Shown piece by piece: positions 16,362 through 25,664 of a stretch of 64,000 nt of DNA; position 1 is the stretch's first letter; every line of letters begins with the position of its first letter. The notes beneath the pieces are model-generated. The model made no database searches. It had not been told where the DNA came from and was given only the letters and a program-made list of their open reading frames with translations. Source of the DNA: Mesorhizobium muleiense (lineage in GTDB: Bacteria > Pseudomonadota > Alphaproteobacteria > Rhizobiales > Rhizobiaceae); assembly GCF_900099905.1 (NCBI RefSeq), contig NZ_FNEE01000018.1:62001-126000 (forward strand), given 5' to 3'. The position numbers and the translations under genes are program-made.

Positions 16362-17612
16362 TCATCCAATTTTTTCGTTTTGAGACCGACCACGGTTCAG
16401 TATCGCCAGCAAACGGTTTTGTTCATTCCCAACAATTGAGAATGCCTCGTCGACACCCATTCCGGGCTTTGCAAGCATCATGTCGGCTTGGGTCGCTACA
16501 GAGACGTGGACTGAAGCCTGGGCGGAGAGATCCGTTTCAGTACAGCTCCCACCGACATACGCCCCTACCTTGTTTTCCTTGCAGATAAGAACCGCGCGAG
16601 CCGTATCGGCGATTGAGCCGACGTCTGGCGTCTTGATTTGGACCACATGCGCGGCCCTCGCTTCGGCAAAGACCCGAATATCCTCTAAGGTATTGCATCT
16701 CTCATCCACCACAATGCGAGCGCTGGAACCCCGGTGGTCCAAGATCGATACAATCTTGGCGAAATTCTCTATCTGCGCTTGCGTCGAACCAAAGTCGGCC
16801 GGGGACTCAACATTAAGCGTGAAACCCGGGACGCTATCTGCGACCTTGCAGATAAAGTCAGCTATCTGTTGCGGTTCCAGACCTATTTCCAGGCCGATCC
16901 ACCCATATACATCGAAATGCAGCACCGGATGGTACCCCGGGCGGCCGATTTCGTGCGTGCGTGTTGCAACCCACTTCACGAAATCCATGAAGCTCTGGCC
17001 GTCGACGCCGAATTTCTGCCGCGAGTTGATCAGGCCGTGGGGAAGCACATCCACGGACTTCAGGATCATTTTGTCGACGTTGATTTCGCGAGCATCGCCG
17101 CTCTGACAGTAAATCGGCACCCTCCGCGTCGGCAACGGCAGTCCAAACTCCGCGCACATGACCTCCGCCATCGTCTTACGCTGAAGATGGGCAGCTGCGC
17201 GAAGAAGAGCTTGACTGACCCCATACTCAACAGCCGGAGGTAACAGCTGATGTCCGACTAATTTCAAAACATTGCAAGAATCACGAAACCGAGAGGCATC
17301 GACCTCGAGAAGCCGCGGCGCGACAACACGGGAGGTTAAATCTGAAATTTTATCGGTGTCGAACAGAGGATCGCGCCCACCAGCACCAGAGTACTGGACA
17401 TTCATCATGTCGCCCCAAACGACGGTGTCGTCGGCAAGGACGAGCCCGACGCTGAGCGAAGATGCTGGCGTCCGAATCGATTTGAATCCGGGCGTTGTCG
17501 GCGCGCCGACATAGACGAAGCCGTCCTGGACAGCGCCGGACCTAATGGCTTCCTGATCGTCATAGAAAAACGCGCCATTGCCAGGCGCGAGCAGGACATC
17601 TTTGATCTGCAC
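16362..17612 (-). CDS. methylaspartate ammonia-lyase (EC 4.3.1.2)
   Basis: 416 residues, same length as characterised enzymes of the enolase superfamily. Active-site residues are visible: His192 in VLPHGLINSRQKFG, metal ligands Asp234 (LHFDVYGWIG), Glu269 (NVESPAD) and Asp303 (VVDERCN), and the catalytic base Lys327 in HVVQIKTPDVGSI. Also GGSCTETDLSAQ and KPGMGVDE at the C-terminus. Reaction: threo-3-methyl-aspartate to mesaconate plus ammonia, classically the second step of glutamate fermentation by the mesaconate pathway. Glutamate mutase is not in the window, so the source of methylaspartate is open. First gene of the CoA-transferase/lyase run; its promoter should lie within 17613-17760. 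Confidence 0.92.
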   Translation of the reverse strand: MQIKDVLLAPGNGAFFYDDQEAIRSGAVQDGFVYVGAPTTPGFKSIRTPASSLSVGLVLADDTVVWGDMMNVQYSGAGGRDPLFDTDKISDLTSRVVAPRLLEVDASRFRDSCNVLKLVGHQLLPPAVEYGVSQALLRAAAHLQRKTMAEVMCAEFGLPLPTRRVPIYCQSGDAREINVDKMILKSVDVLPHGLINSRQKFGVDGQSFMDFVKWVATRTHEIGRPGYHPVLHFDVYGWIGLEIGLEPQQIADFICKVADSVPGFTLNVESPADFGSTQAQIENFAKIVSILDHRGSSARIVVDERCNTLEDIRVFAEARAAHVVQIKTPDVGSIADTARAVLICKENKVGAYVGGSCTETDLSAQASVHVSVATQADMMLAKPGMGVDEAFSIVGNEQNRLLAILNRGRSQNEKIG

Positions 17613-17928
17613 TTCACTTCGCTCGATTTTGCGGATTGCGTTGACGGGCGGTTGCAGTTTGTTCGCTGCCTGCCAAGTATGCGCCCCTTGGTGTTGATTT
17701 CACCAATATAATGTTCCGGACGTTGCCATCGCGTTTTTAGATGGCGACGGCTACCTTTCGACGCCTTTGAGGATGTCTGGGGCCAGTCCAACGTGAATCA
17801 TTTTGCCGCTCCGCTCCGTAGCTGAAACATTCGACACCCTTCGCCCAAAGCATAACATTGCCACGAGCTGGCTCCCCGCAGGATCGGAAATTGGCGGCGT
17901 CTAGTTTTACTGAGTCAGAAAGTCGCGG
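17613..17928. other. intergenic, upstream region of the methylaspartate ammonia-lyase gene
   Basis: No convincing coding frame. It should contain the promoter of the catabolic run reading leftwards; no canonical sigma-70 or sigma-54 element could be assigned. Confidence 0.4.
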
Positions 17929-18180
17929 ATGCGGGGGGAGCGCGCCGACGGCCGGATCATTCATCTCGTCGTCGCGCCCGGGCATGTCATTACCGCTCCG
18001 GCCTGGATGATCGATCCCGTGGCTTGCGCGGCGATGGACCTGGGCCCCCCGCGCGTATCGCTTGCCGCGCTGCTTGAGCTTAACAAGCTCTTGATCGAAC
18101 GCCGTTTCCGGCGAGGCTCTCCGGATGGTTTCACCATCGCGGAGGCGCAACATGAGAACCCTGCCATCCCCCGACACGAT
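17929..18180 (+). pseudogene. fragment resembling recombinase-associated DUF5372-type protein
   Basis: The frame holds VITAPAWMIDPVACAAMDLG, PPRVSLAALLELNKLLI and a tail, like the C-terminal half of small proteins encoded ahead of large serine recombinases in rhizobia. The N-terminal beta-rich part is absent, so this is probably a 5'-truncated remnant. Position (just upstream of the recombinase) is the main support; alternative is a chance open frame. Confidence 0.35.
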
Positions 18181-18342
18181 CTCTCGTGGTCGTTCGCCAA
18201 CTCAGCTTGCCGCTCGACTCGCAGAAGCTGAACGGGCTGAGTTCAACGCAACGGACCATAGTGATCGCTCGGCTCGCCAACGTACTGAGGGCCGCCGCCG
18301 GCGTGGCAACGGAGGAGGAGAGCTGCGATGACGAGCGGTAAT
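18154..18342 (+). pseudogene. small recombinase-linked gene, frameshifted
   Basis: Starts at ATG 18154 (MRTLPSPDTISRGRS), continues QLAARLAEAERAEF, then near 18262 the coherent sequence changes frame to IARLANVLRAAAGVATEEE and ends at a TAA overlapping the recombinase start (ATG 18328). The overlap and the acidic tail are typical of translationally coupled partners of site-specific recombinases. Function unknown. Confidence 0.45.
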
Positions 18343-20118
18343 CTGATTCCGACTGCCGTCCTCAAGCGCAAGGCCGTCGTCTATGTGCGTCAATCCACTC
18401 AGGCGCAGGTCCAGCTCAACCTTGAGACCCAGCGTCGGCAGTATGAGCTTGTCGACGTCGCGCGGCGTTGGGGATTCCGCAAAGTAGAGGTGATCGACGA
18501 GGATCTGGGACGAACCGCAAGCGGGGCTGTGGAGCGTCCCGGTTTCGAGCGCCTGGTCGACGATCTGTGCACCGGCCATGTGGGCGCCGTGCTTTGCCTG
18601 GAGGCGTCCCGCCTGTCGCGCAACGGGCCGGACTGGCATCGGCTGCTCGAGTTGTGCGGCGAAGTCGATGCACGCGTGATCGATCTGGACGGAGTCTACG
18701 ATCCGGGATTGCCGAACGACCGCCTGCTGCTGGGTATGAAGGGCAGCATCAGCGAGTTCGAGCTCGGCGTGCTGCGTGCCCGCATGTACGAGGCCGCCCG
18801 CGCCAAGGCACAGCGCGGAGAACTGCGCATCTCCGTGCCCTTCGGCTATGTCTGGCACCGCGATTACGGTCTCGGGTTCGATCCCGACATGCGCCTGCAG
18901 GAGACCATTCACCTGATATTCGCGCGCTTCCGCGAACTCGGCAGTGCGCGCCAGGTCCTGATCTCGATGATCGACGATGGCGTGCATTTCCCCAGACCCT
19001 CCGACGGCAAGAAGATGGTGTCCTTCGACTGGGTTCCGATCCGCTACCGCAACGTGATCTCGATCCTGAAGAACCCATTCTACGCCGGCGCGTATGTCTA
19101 TGGTAAGAGCGAGAAGCGCACTGAGATCGTTGATGGCCGCGTTCGCAAGAGCTATGGCCTGCATGTCGTTCAACGGCTTTCGCACCGACGCGGCGGTGGC
19201 CCGCGAAGCGCTGGAGGCGGTTGCGCCGATGGCGATCGAAGCGGCGTTGGAGGCTGAACGGATGCAACTGGAGAGCGAAGCCAAGCGGCGGCAGATGATC
19301 GAGATGGACCTGCAGCAGGCGCGCTATGAGGCATCGCTCGCCGAGCGCCGCTATGCCGCTTGCGACCCGGAGAACCGGCTTATTGCGGCCCAGCTCGAGA
19401 GGAGTTGGGAAGCCACGCTCAGGCGCGTGGAGACCTGCGAGGCCCGGCTGAGCGAAGTCCAGCGTGTGGAGCCTGTCGACGCGGTTCCGGACTTCACGGG
19501 CCTCGCCCAGGATCTCGAAGCCACCTGGAATGCGCCGGGTGTCGACATGCGCTGTCGTCAGCAACTGCTGCGCGCGCTCATCAAGGACATCGTGGCGGAT
19601 GTCGATGACGATGCGCGCGACGTGATCTTGACCATCCACTGGCATGGAGGCCAGCACTCGCAGGTACGGGTTCGCAAGCCCAAATCCGGAGAGCATGGCC
19701 AGCGTACGCCTGAGGAGGCTCTGGCGATCATGCGGTCCATGGCAACCCGATGGTCGGATGCCGAAATCGCTGCCACACTCAATCGCATGGGCATGCAAAC
19801 CGGTCAGGGAAAGACCTGGACGGCGCGACGCGTCCAATCGCTGCGCACGGTGCACAAGATCAGCGGCTATCGCTCTTCGACAAGAATGGCGAGTGGCTCA
19901 CCATGTCGGATGCGGCCGCGAAGCTCGGCGTGTCGCACGTCAAAATCCGCCGGTTCATCAGGGATGGCCTTTTGCCGGCCGAGCAGGTCATGCGCGGCGC
20001 GCCCTACCAGATCCGCGCCAGTGACCTCGAAGACGAACGGATCAAGGCCGATTTGGCGCGCAATACTCCGAGTCGCATCCACGACGACAACCAGGAATCG
20101 CTGTTTTCCGCCATTTAA
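18328..20118 (+). pseudogene. large serine recombinase with internal deletion and frameshifts
   Basis: N-terminal resolvase domain is intact: VVYVRQSTQAQVQ (nucleophilic Ser), then VEVIDEDLGRTASG, ASRLSRNGPDWHRLLELC and MKGSISEFELGVLRARM. The recombinase domain follows (PFGYVWHRDYGL). At about 19155 the frame passes abruptly from RVRKSYG to the conserved post-zinc-ribbon sequence CMSFNGFRTDAAVA in another frame, so the zinc beta-ribbon segment is missing. A second one-base shift near 19875 separates the end (LFDKNGEWLTMSDAAAKLGV, MerR-like HTH) that runs to TAA 20118. The element it mobilised is not recognisable; product surely inactive. Confidence 0.85.
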
Positions 20119-20130
20119 AAAGGAGGTGCA

Positions 20131-21456
20131 TAATGAATCGGTCTTCGCAATTGGACGGATGGCGCGCTCGACGACGTTGGAGTCGATCTCGATCGGACCG
20201 TTGTCGAGGAATCTTGTCAGATCTTGCCAGCGCGAGAGCGCGTAGCGGATAGCTTCCGCCAGCTTGGTCTTCTGGCTGATAAGGGTGAGTTGCTGCCTAA
20301 GCCACGGCTCAAGGGCATTGATGACGGGACGGCTTCTCTCCTGCCGGACGGCGCGGCGTTCGTCGGCGGAACGACCGCGGATATCGCTCTCAATGTGGTA
20401 GAGTTGGGCGATGCGGGTGAGCGCCTCCGTCGCGATCGGCGCGGGCCGGACTGCGCGAGCTCATAGAAGCGGCGACGCACGTGCGACCAGCAAAAGGCCA
20501 AGCTCACGGCGTTGCGTTCGGCCAATGCCTTGTAACCCGCGTATCCGTCGACCTGCAGGGTTCCGACAAAGCCCTGAAGATGCCGGATCGGCTGTTCGGC
20601 CTTGCGGTCCGGAGCGTAGAGATAGGCGACGCCGGGTAGGTCCATTCCGCCCCAAGGTCGGTCGTCTCGGGCATAGGCGAACCAACTGCCCCGTTTTGGT
20701 CCGCCCCCGGCCCGGATCAAGCACAAGCGCAGTGGTCTCGTCCGCGAAGAGCTTGTCTGAAGCCTTCAGCCGCTCGAACAGCCGCTCATGCACAGGGCGA
20801 AGCAGGAAAGCTGCCTTGCCCACCCAGTCGGCGAGTGTCGAACGGTCGAGATTGACGCCCTGGCGGGCGTAGATCTGGGCCTGGCGATATAGGGGAAGGT
20901 GGTCGGCATACTTCGACACCAGAACATGAGCCACCGTGGCCTCTGTAGGAATGCCGCTTTCGACGAGACGTGCCGGCGCTGGCGCCTGCACGACCACCTC
21001 TTCGCAGGCCCGACACGCATACTTCGGTCGACGGGTGACAATCACCCGGAACTGGGCGGGCACGATGTCGAGACGCTCGGAGACGTCCTCGCCCATTACA
21101 TGCAACTGGCCTTGGCAGCACGGACAGATCTTGTCGGCGACGTCGATTACCTGCTCGACGCGCGACAGATGGCCGGGCAACGAGCCGCGGTTGGCGCGAC
21201 GCTTACGAGCCCTGGCATCACGCTTTGAGGGGTCCGCGGCTTCCGCGCTGGCGAAGCCCTCCGCCTCTACCTGCTCGGCTTCCTCCAGCCCCAGAAGCAG
21301 CTGGTCCTCAGGCAGGCTCTCCGCCCTTCGCCCGAAGCGATAGCGCTGCAACTCCTTGATGATTTGGCGGAGCCTCTCATTCTCCGCACGCGCGGCCAGA
21401 AGCATCGCCTGAAGCGCATGAGGATCGTCGGGTAGGGCAGCGGCCGCGTCGGTCAC
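20131..21456 (-). pseudogene. IS66 TnpC transposase, two frameshifts, 3' truncated
   Basis: N-terminal leucine-rich region (AENERLRQIIKELQRYRFGR), zinc-finger CPCCQGQLHVMGEDVSERLD, YACRACEEVVVQAPAPAR and LADWVGKAAFLLRPVHERL are in one frame to about 20700. The catalytic centre continues in a second frame (VDGYAGYKALAE, LAFCWSHVRRRFYEL), and after about 20460 in a third (PVINALEPWLRQQLTLISQK, IEIDSNVVERAIRPIAK). DDE residues are present but split between frames, so no functional protein is made. Confidence 0.85.
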
Positions 21457-21504
21457 GAAGCGGATTCAAGCATGGATTCCAGTGATTTGGCAATAATGCA
21501 ATGG

Positions 21505-21861
21505 TCAGCTCGCCGTCGTTGGAACACGCATCTCGCGCGTCTCGTGCACCCGCCGCCAGTCGAGGCCTTCCAGGGGTGCCTGCAACTGTGCCGCCGTCAG
21601 TCGCACGACACCATCGGTAATGCCCGGCCAGCAGAACTTGCCATCCTCCAGCCGCTTGGCGAACAAGCATACGCCCGTGCCGTCGAAGTAGACGAGCTTG
21701 ATGCGGTCAGCCCGCGTGGCCCGGAACACGTAGACCGTGCCCGAGAACGGATCCGCGCCCATCGCCTCGCGCACGAGCGCTGCCAGAGCTTCCGCTCCCT
21801 TGCGGAAGTCGACCGGCTTCGTCGCCACCATGACCTTGACCGCTCCCATTGGCCCGATCAC
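21505..21861 (-). CDS. tnpB: IS66 TnpB (IS66 Orf2) accessory protein
   Basis: 118 residues, the usual size. Contains VKVMVATKPVDFRKGAEALA, GTVYVFRATRADRIKLVYFD and GTGVCLFAKRLEDGKF, hallmarks of IS66 Orf2 proteins, which are needed for IS66 transposition. Starts within the tnpA stop (overlap of four bases), the standard coupled arrangement. Intact, though the element as a whole is not. Confidence 0.9.
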   Translation of the reverse strand: MIGPMGAVKVMVATKPVDFRKGAEALAALVREAMGADPFSGTVYVFRATRADRIKLVYFDGTGVCLFAKRLEDGKFCWPGITDGVVRLTAAQLQAPLEGLDWRRVHETREMRVPTTAS

Positions 21862-22264
21862 GACGTTGCTCTCAGCGCACGGATCACCGCTGCAACCGTC
21901 TTCGAATCCGCCCCACGACCCACCCTCATTGCGATGCCGTCGATCTCGAGCTCGATCACACCAGCGTCTCGAGCCGGCTCCCGCTTTCTAGGCTGTGGCC
22001 GATGCTTCGCCGCAGGCTTCGGAAGCGCTGCCGTCACCACCGCCGGCACGAACATGGATTCCGATATCGCTGTCTCCCCCATCGGCCGGCGAGCAGCCCG
22101 ACGCCAGGTGAACAATTGCTGCGGGGCAAGTCCATACCGGCGTGCCACAGCACAAACCGTCTCGCCCGCCTCGTCGCTCTCCGCCACTATCCGGGCCTTC
22201 TCCTCCGGCGGCCACTCACGCCGCCGACCCGAACAGTGAAGATCTCCAGCCGACGGACCGGCAT
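21858..22264 (-). pseudogene. IS66 TnpA, frameshifted near the start
   Basis: Start at ATG 22264 (PVRRLEIFT) is followed by a one-base shift; the HTH part is in another frame: GRRREWPPEEKARIVAESDE, ETVCAVARRYGLAPQQLFTW, RRAARRPMG. The C-terminal IELEIDGIAMRVGRGADSKT is intact. The open frame extending to 22331 runs into IS21 DNA and is not the native start. Confidence 0.75.
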
Positions 22265-22396
22265 CCTCGTCCTTGGACTTTGTGATTTTTCGTGGAATGA
22301 GGACCCTGTTTGAGGGGTGATTTTCGTCCAAACGGGACCCCTTAACGTGGGGTCATCAAGATGCCTCCGGTTTGATCGGAGGCATTTGCGTTTTGG

Positions 22397-23967
22397 ATGT
22401 TGGTTGTGGAGACGATTGCAAAGATTCGCCGGCTGTCGCTGGTGCAGGGGAAGTCGATCAAGGCGATTTGCCGGGAGTTGAAGATCTCCCGGAAGGTGGT
22501 GCGCAAGGTCCTGCGTTCGAGCGAGACGGAGTTCCGCTACGAGCGCAAGCATCAGCCTTATCCCCGGATGGGAGCCTGGCGTGAGAAGCTGGATCTGCTG
22601 CTGTCGGCAAACGCGGCCAAACCGCAGCGGGAGCGGCTGACGCTGATCCGTATTTTCGAGGAGCTTCGCGGCCTCGGCTATGACGGCAGCTACAGTTCGG
22701 GGTGGCGGCATGCTCAGAGCTGGGCGGCGGATCGCGGCAGCGCCGTGGCCGAGGCCTACATTCCGCTGAGTTTTGCACCTGGCGAGGCCTACCAGTTCGA
22801 CTGGAGTCACCGAGATCGTCCTGCTCGACGGCGTGACGGTGAGAGTGAAGGTCGCGCACATGCGGCTCTGCCACAGCCGCATGTTCTTCGTGAGGGCCTA
22901 TCCGCGCGAGACGCAGGAGATGGTGTTCGACGCGCATGACCGGGCGTTCGCCTTCTTCCGTGGCGCCTGCACGCGCGGCATCTACGACAACATGAAGACG
23001 GCGGTGGACGCGATCTTCATCGGCAGGGATCACCGCTACAACCGCCGCTTTGCGCAGATGTGCGGGCATTACCTTGTCGAGCCGGAGGCCTGCACACCGG
23101 CGGCCGGCTGGGAGAAGGGGCAAGTCGAGAACCAGGTCGGGCTGGTGCGCGAGCGCTTCTTCACACCGAGGCTGCGCTTCAAGACGTTGGAGGATCTCAA
23201 CGGCTGGCTGGCCGACAAATGCGTTGCCTAATGCCAAGGCGCGTCGGCATCCCGAACAGGGTGAGCGCACGATCTGGGACGTACTCGAAGAAGAACGCGC
23301 CAGCTTCATTCCCTATGCCGGTCGCTTCGACGGCTACCATTGCATTCCCGCGTCGGTGTCGAAGACCTGCACGCTGCGCTTCGACAACAACAAATACTCG
23401 GTGCTGTCGAGCGCCGTCGGCCGGCCGGTCGAGATCCATGCCTATGCCGACCGGATCGTCATCCGCCAGGATGGCGCGGTCGTCGGCGAGCACGCACGCT
23501 CTTTCGGCCGCAACGAGGTCGTCTACGATCCCTGGCACTACGTGCCGGTTCTGGCCCGCAAGCCCGGCGGACTACGCAACGGCGCGCCGTTCCGGGCCTG
23601 GGTTCTGCCGTCAGCCATGGAGAAGGTGCGCCGCAAGCTCAAGGCTGCCGATGACGGCGACCGGCAGATGGTGTCGATCCTCACTTGCGTGCTGACCGAC
23701 GGATTGAACGCGGTCGAGGCGGCCTGTCAGGAAGCCCTCGATCATGGTGTCTCATCGGCGGCGGTGATCCTCAACATCCTGGCCCGCAGCCGCGATCCGG
23801 CGCCGGGCACGATCCTTTCCATTCCACAGGCGCTGAAGCTGGCTCACGAGCCGATCGCCGACTGCGCCCGCTATGACAGTCTCAGGAGGACAAACAGCCA
23901 TGGAACGCACCGAAGTGCTGGAACTGAGGGGAGCGCTGAAGCTCTACGGGATGCGCAGCGCCTATGA
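22397..23967 (+). pseudogene. IS21 IstA transposase, two frameshifts
   Basis: N-terminal HTH: IAKIRRLSLVQGKSIKAICR, ELKISRKVVRKVLRSSE; then AYQFDWSH, where the DDE core begins. A shift near 22800 moves to EIVLLDGVTVRVKVAHMRL, FDAHDRAFAFFRGACTRGIY and the ENQVGLVRERFF region, which stops at 23229. The rest (DGYHCIPASVSKTC, NKYSVLSSAVGRPVEI to ADCARYDSLRR) is in a third frame to 23967. Each break fits a one-base indel. Confidence 0.85.
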
Positions 23968-24205
23968 CGAGATCATGGGCGTCGCCATCAAGCGACGGCA
24001 CGAGCCGCCCAGGATCGTCAGTGATCTCTTGCAAGCCGAGATATCGGAGAAGCAGGCCCGCTCCATCAAATACCAGTTCGCCGTCGCCAAGTTGCCGCTG
24101 GCCAAGGACATCGACGACTTCGACTTCGCCGACACGCCGGTCACCGAACCCCTGATGCGCGATCTCGCCCGGCGGCGCCTTCGTTGCCGATCAGCGCAAC
24201 GTCCC
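23900..24205 (+). pseudogene. IS21 IstB helper ATPase, 3' truncated
   Basis: Begins at ATG 23900 (RTEVLELRGALKLYGMRSAY) after GGAGG at 23884, overlapping the end of istA. Continues to TEPLMRDLA, then a frame change to AFVADQRNV just before the Walker A motif would appear, where similarity ends at about 24205. Lacks all nucleotide-binding motifs. Confidence 0.8.
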
Positions 24206-24212
24206 GCCGCAT

Positions 24213-24266
24213 CGGCCGGATCTCGCTGTGCGGTGATGGCAACGTCTTTCGCGGGGTCTTGCTTGC
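24213..24266 (+). pseudogene. IS110 C-terminal fragment in inverted orientation
   Basis: Plus-strand frame RRIGRISLCGDGNVFRGVLL matches the serine-containing C-terminal motif region of IS110 transposases (GRISKCGD-type), yet lies opposite to the minus-strand IS110 sequence next to it. Suggests a small inversion at the junction. Short, so tentative. Confidence 0.4.
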
Positions 24267-24269
24267 CGG

Positions 24270-25561
24270 AATGTCGATGGTCGCGGTGTAGGCCAGCGCC
24301 ACGACCGGGCCGACACCGGGGATCGACATCAGCCGGCGGCAGACCTGATCATTCCGGACGATCACCAGAAGCTTGCGGTGAAGGGCGGCAGGATTCCGGC
24401 GCAGCTTGCTGCGCGCGTCGAGCAGCGGTTCGATGATCTCGGCCAGATCGGGCATGCCATCGACGAGTTCACGGATACGTTGTTCGAATTTGACGGCACC
24501 GACCATGCCAACCTTGAGCCCGAAGTTGCGCAAGAGCCCGCGGATGTCGTTGTCAATGGCGATCGCTTTTTCCTGCAGCAGCTTGCGCGCCGTCAGCAGC
24601 GCCCGGCGCTTCTGGCTTGTCATTGTCTTCACATGCACCGGGCGGAACAGATTGACCCGCATCATCTGAGCGATCCCGCGGGCATCTATGCGATCGGATT
24701 TGTTCGGCTGCGCTTTCAGGAATGCCTTCGTGTGCCGGGTCTTTGTCTCTCCAGTCGATCGCTCGCCCGGAACGAGGCCGAGGTAGCCCATGAGCTGGCG
24801 AGGGCTCTCAAAACGGCTCACGTCGCCGACCTCGGTAGCGAACGTCACGGCGACAATCAGATCGACCCCACGCAATGTCTGGAGCGCTCGTACGATCGGC
24901 GCCAGCGACCAGGCTGGAACGAACTCCTCGATCACACGCTCAAGCCGCTCGGCCCGCTCTTTCGAGATGCGAACCGCCTCGACCATCTCCTGGAGCGCAA
25001 TCTGATGTGCGGGATGATCGAACTGCTGCGCCTGCAGCCAGCAGAGATAGCGCATCGTCCAGCCCTTTTTGCGCGGAAAGATACGTCCGTGCTTGAGCAT
25101 GAAGGCGCTCACATGCTGCCGGTGGACCCGAAGTGTCTCAACTGCGGCCGCCCGGGCGCGGACGAGATCCCGCATGGCTTCGTGGCCTTCATCGGGAACC
25201 CATACCGCCGTCAGTTCGCCAGCGCGCAGCAACCTGGCCAATCCGAGGGCATCCCGGCGGTTTGTCTTCACGCGATCGCTGGGCTTCCTCGGAATCAGCG
25301 ACGGAGCGACTACCGTGCATTCGTGACCCAGCGAACGGATCAGCCGATAGAGACCATAGCCGGTCGGGCCGGCCTCGTAGCAGAAATGGACTCGATCGAA
25401 CCTGTTGGCGATCCGCTGGATAACTCGGCGCATGCTCTCATCCGAGGCGTCGACCTCGCCGAAGAAGCGAACTTCTCCCTCCCGGCCGGCATCCGCAATC
25501 GCGATGGCGTTCCTAAGCTTTGCGACATGATTCCGACAAATGCTTCCCTATAATCTGACAC
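24270..25561 (-). pseudogene. chimeric IS110-family transposase built from two different copies
   Basis: 5' part (25561 to about 24735): MSDYREAFVGI, then a one-base deletion destroying the GIDVAK catalytic Asp motif, then NAIAIADAGREGEV, FCYEAGPTGYGLYRLI, VKTNRRDALGLARLLRAG and the C-terminal GYLGLVPGERSTGET. At that point it switches without interruption to the middle of a second IS110 type (KAFLKAQPNKSDRIDARGIA, MMRVNLFRPVHVKT, LLQEKAIAIDNDIRGLLRN) that ends at VALAYTATIDIPA. The open frame (430 codons, 24141-25433) is thus a fusion of the C-terminal domain of one and N-terminal/middle domain of another transposase. Confidence 0.8.
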
Positions 25562-25664
25562 GGCTCGTCCTCCTGTGATGAGGATCGGCTCGGCCCGCCG
25601 AGCAACCCTCGGACGCGCAGTGTAGGGCGAGCCACCTCACCGGCAGAAGCGGACATACGTTACC

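Larger units (their letters stand above)
20131..22279 (-). mobile_element. IS66-family element, degenerate, tnpC end truncated
   Basis: Carries tnpA, tnpB and tnpC in standard order on the minus strand. The tnpC end stops at about 20131 (before the conserved C-terminal GSD-type motif), right after the recombinase gene, and no terminal inverted repeat is visible there. The other end abuts the IS21 element near 22280. Confidence 0.8.
22280..24205 (+). mobile_element. IS21-family element, right end lost
   Basis: Left terminal region with repeated related blocks (TTTTTCGTGGAATGAGGACC and TTTTCGTCCAAACGGGACC), then istA and istB on the plus strand. istB stops after about 100 codons where IS110 sequence begins, so the right end is missing. 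Confidence 0.75.

Noticed and set aside
18202..19855. Two long minus-strand frames opposite the recombinase
   Set aside because: Shadows in high-GC coding DNA; the plus-strand resolvase motifs are unambiguous.
24378..25553. 391-codon open frame on the plus strand
   Set aside because: Antisense shadow of the IS110 gene; no domain similarity of its own.
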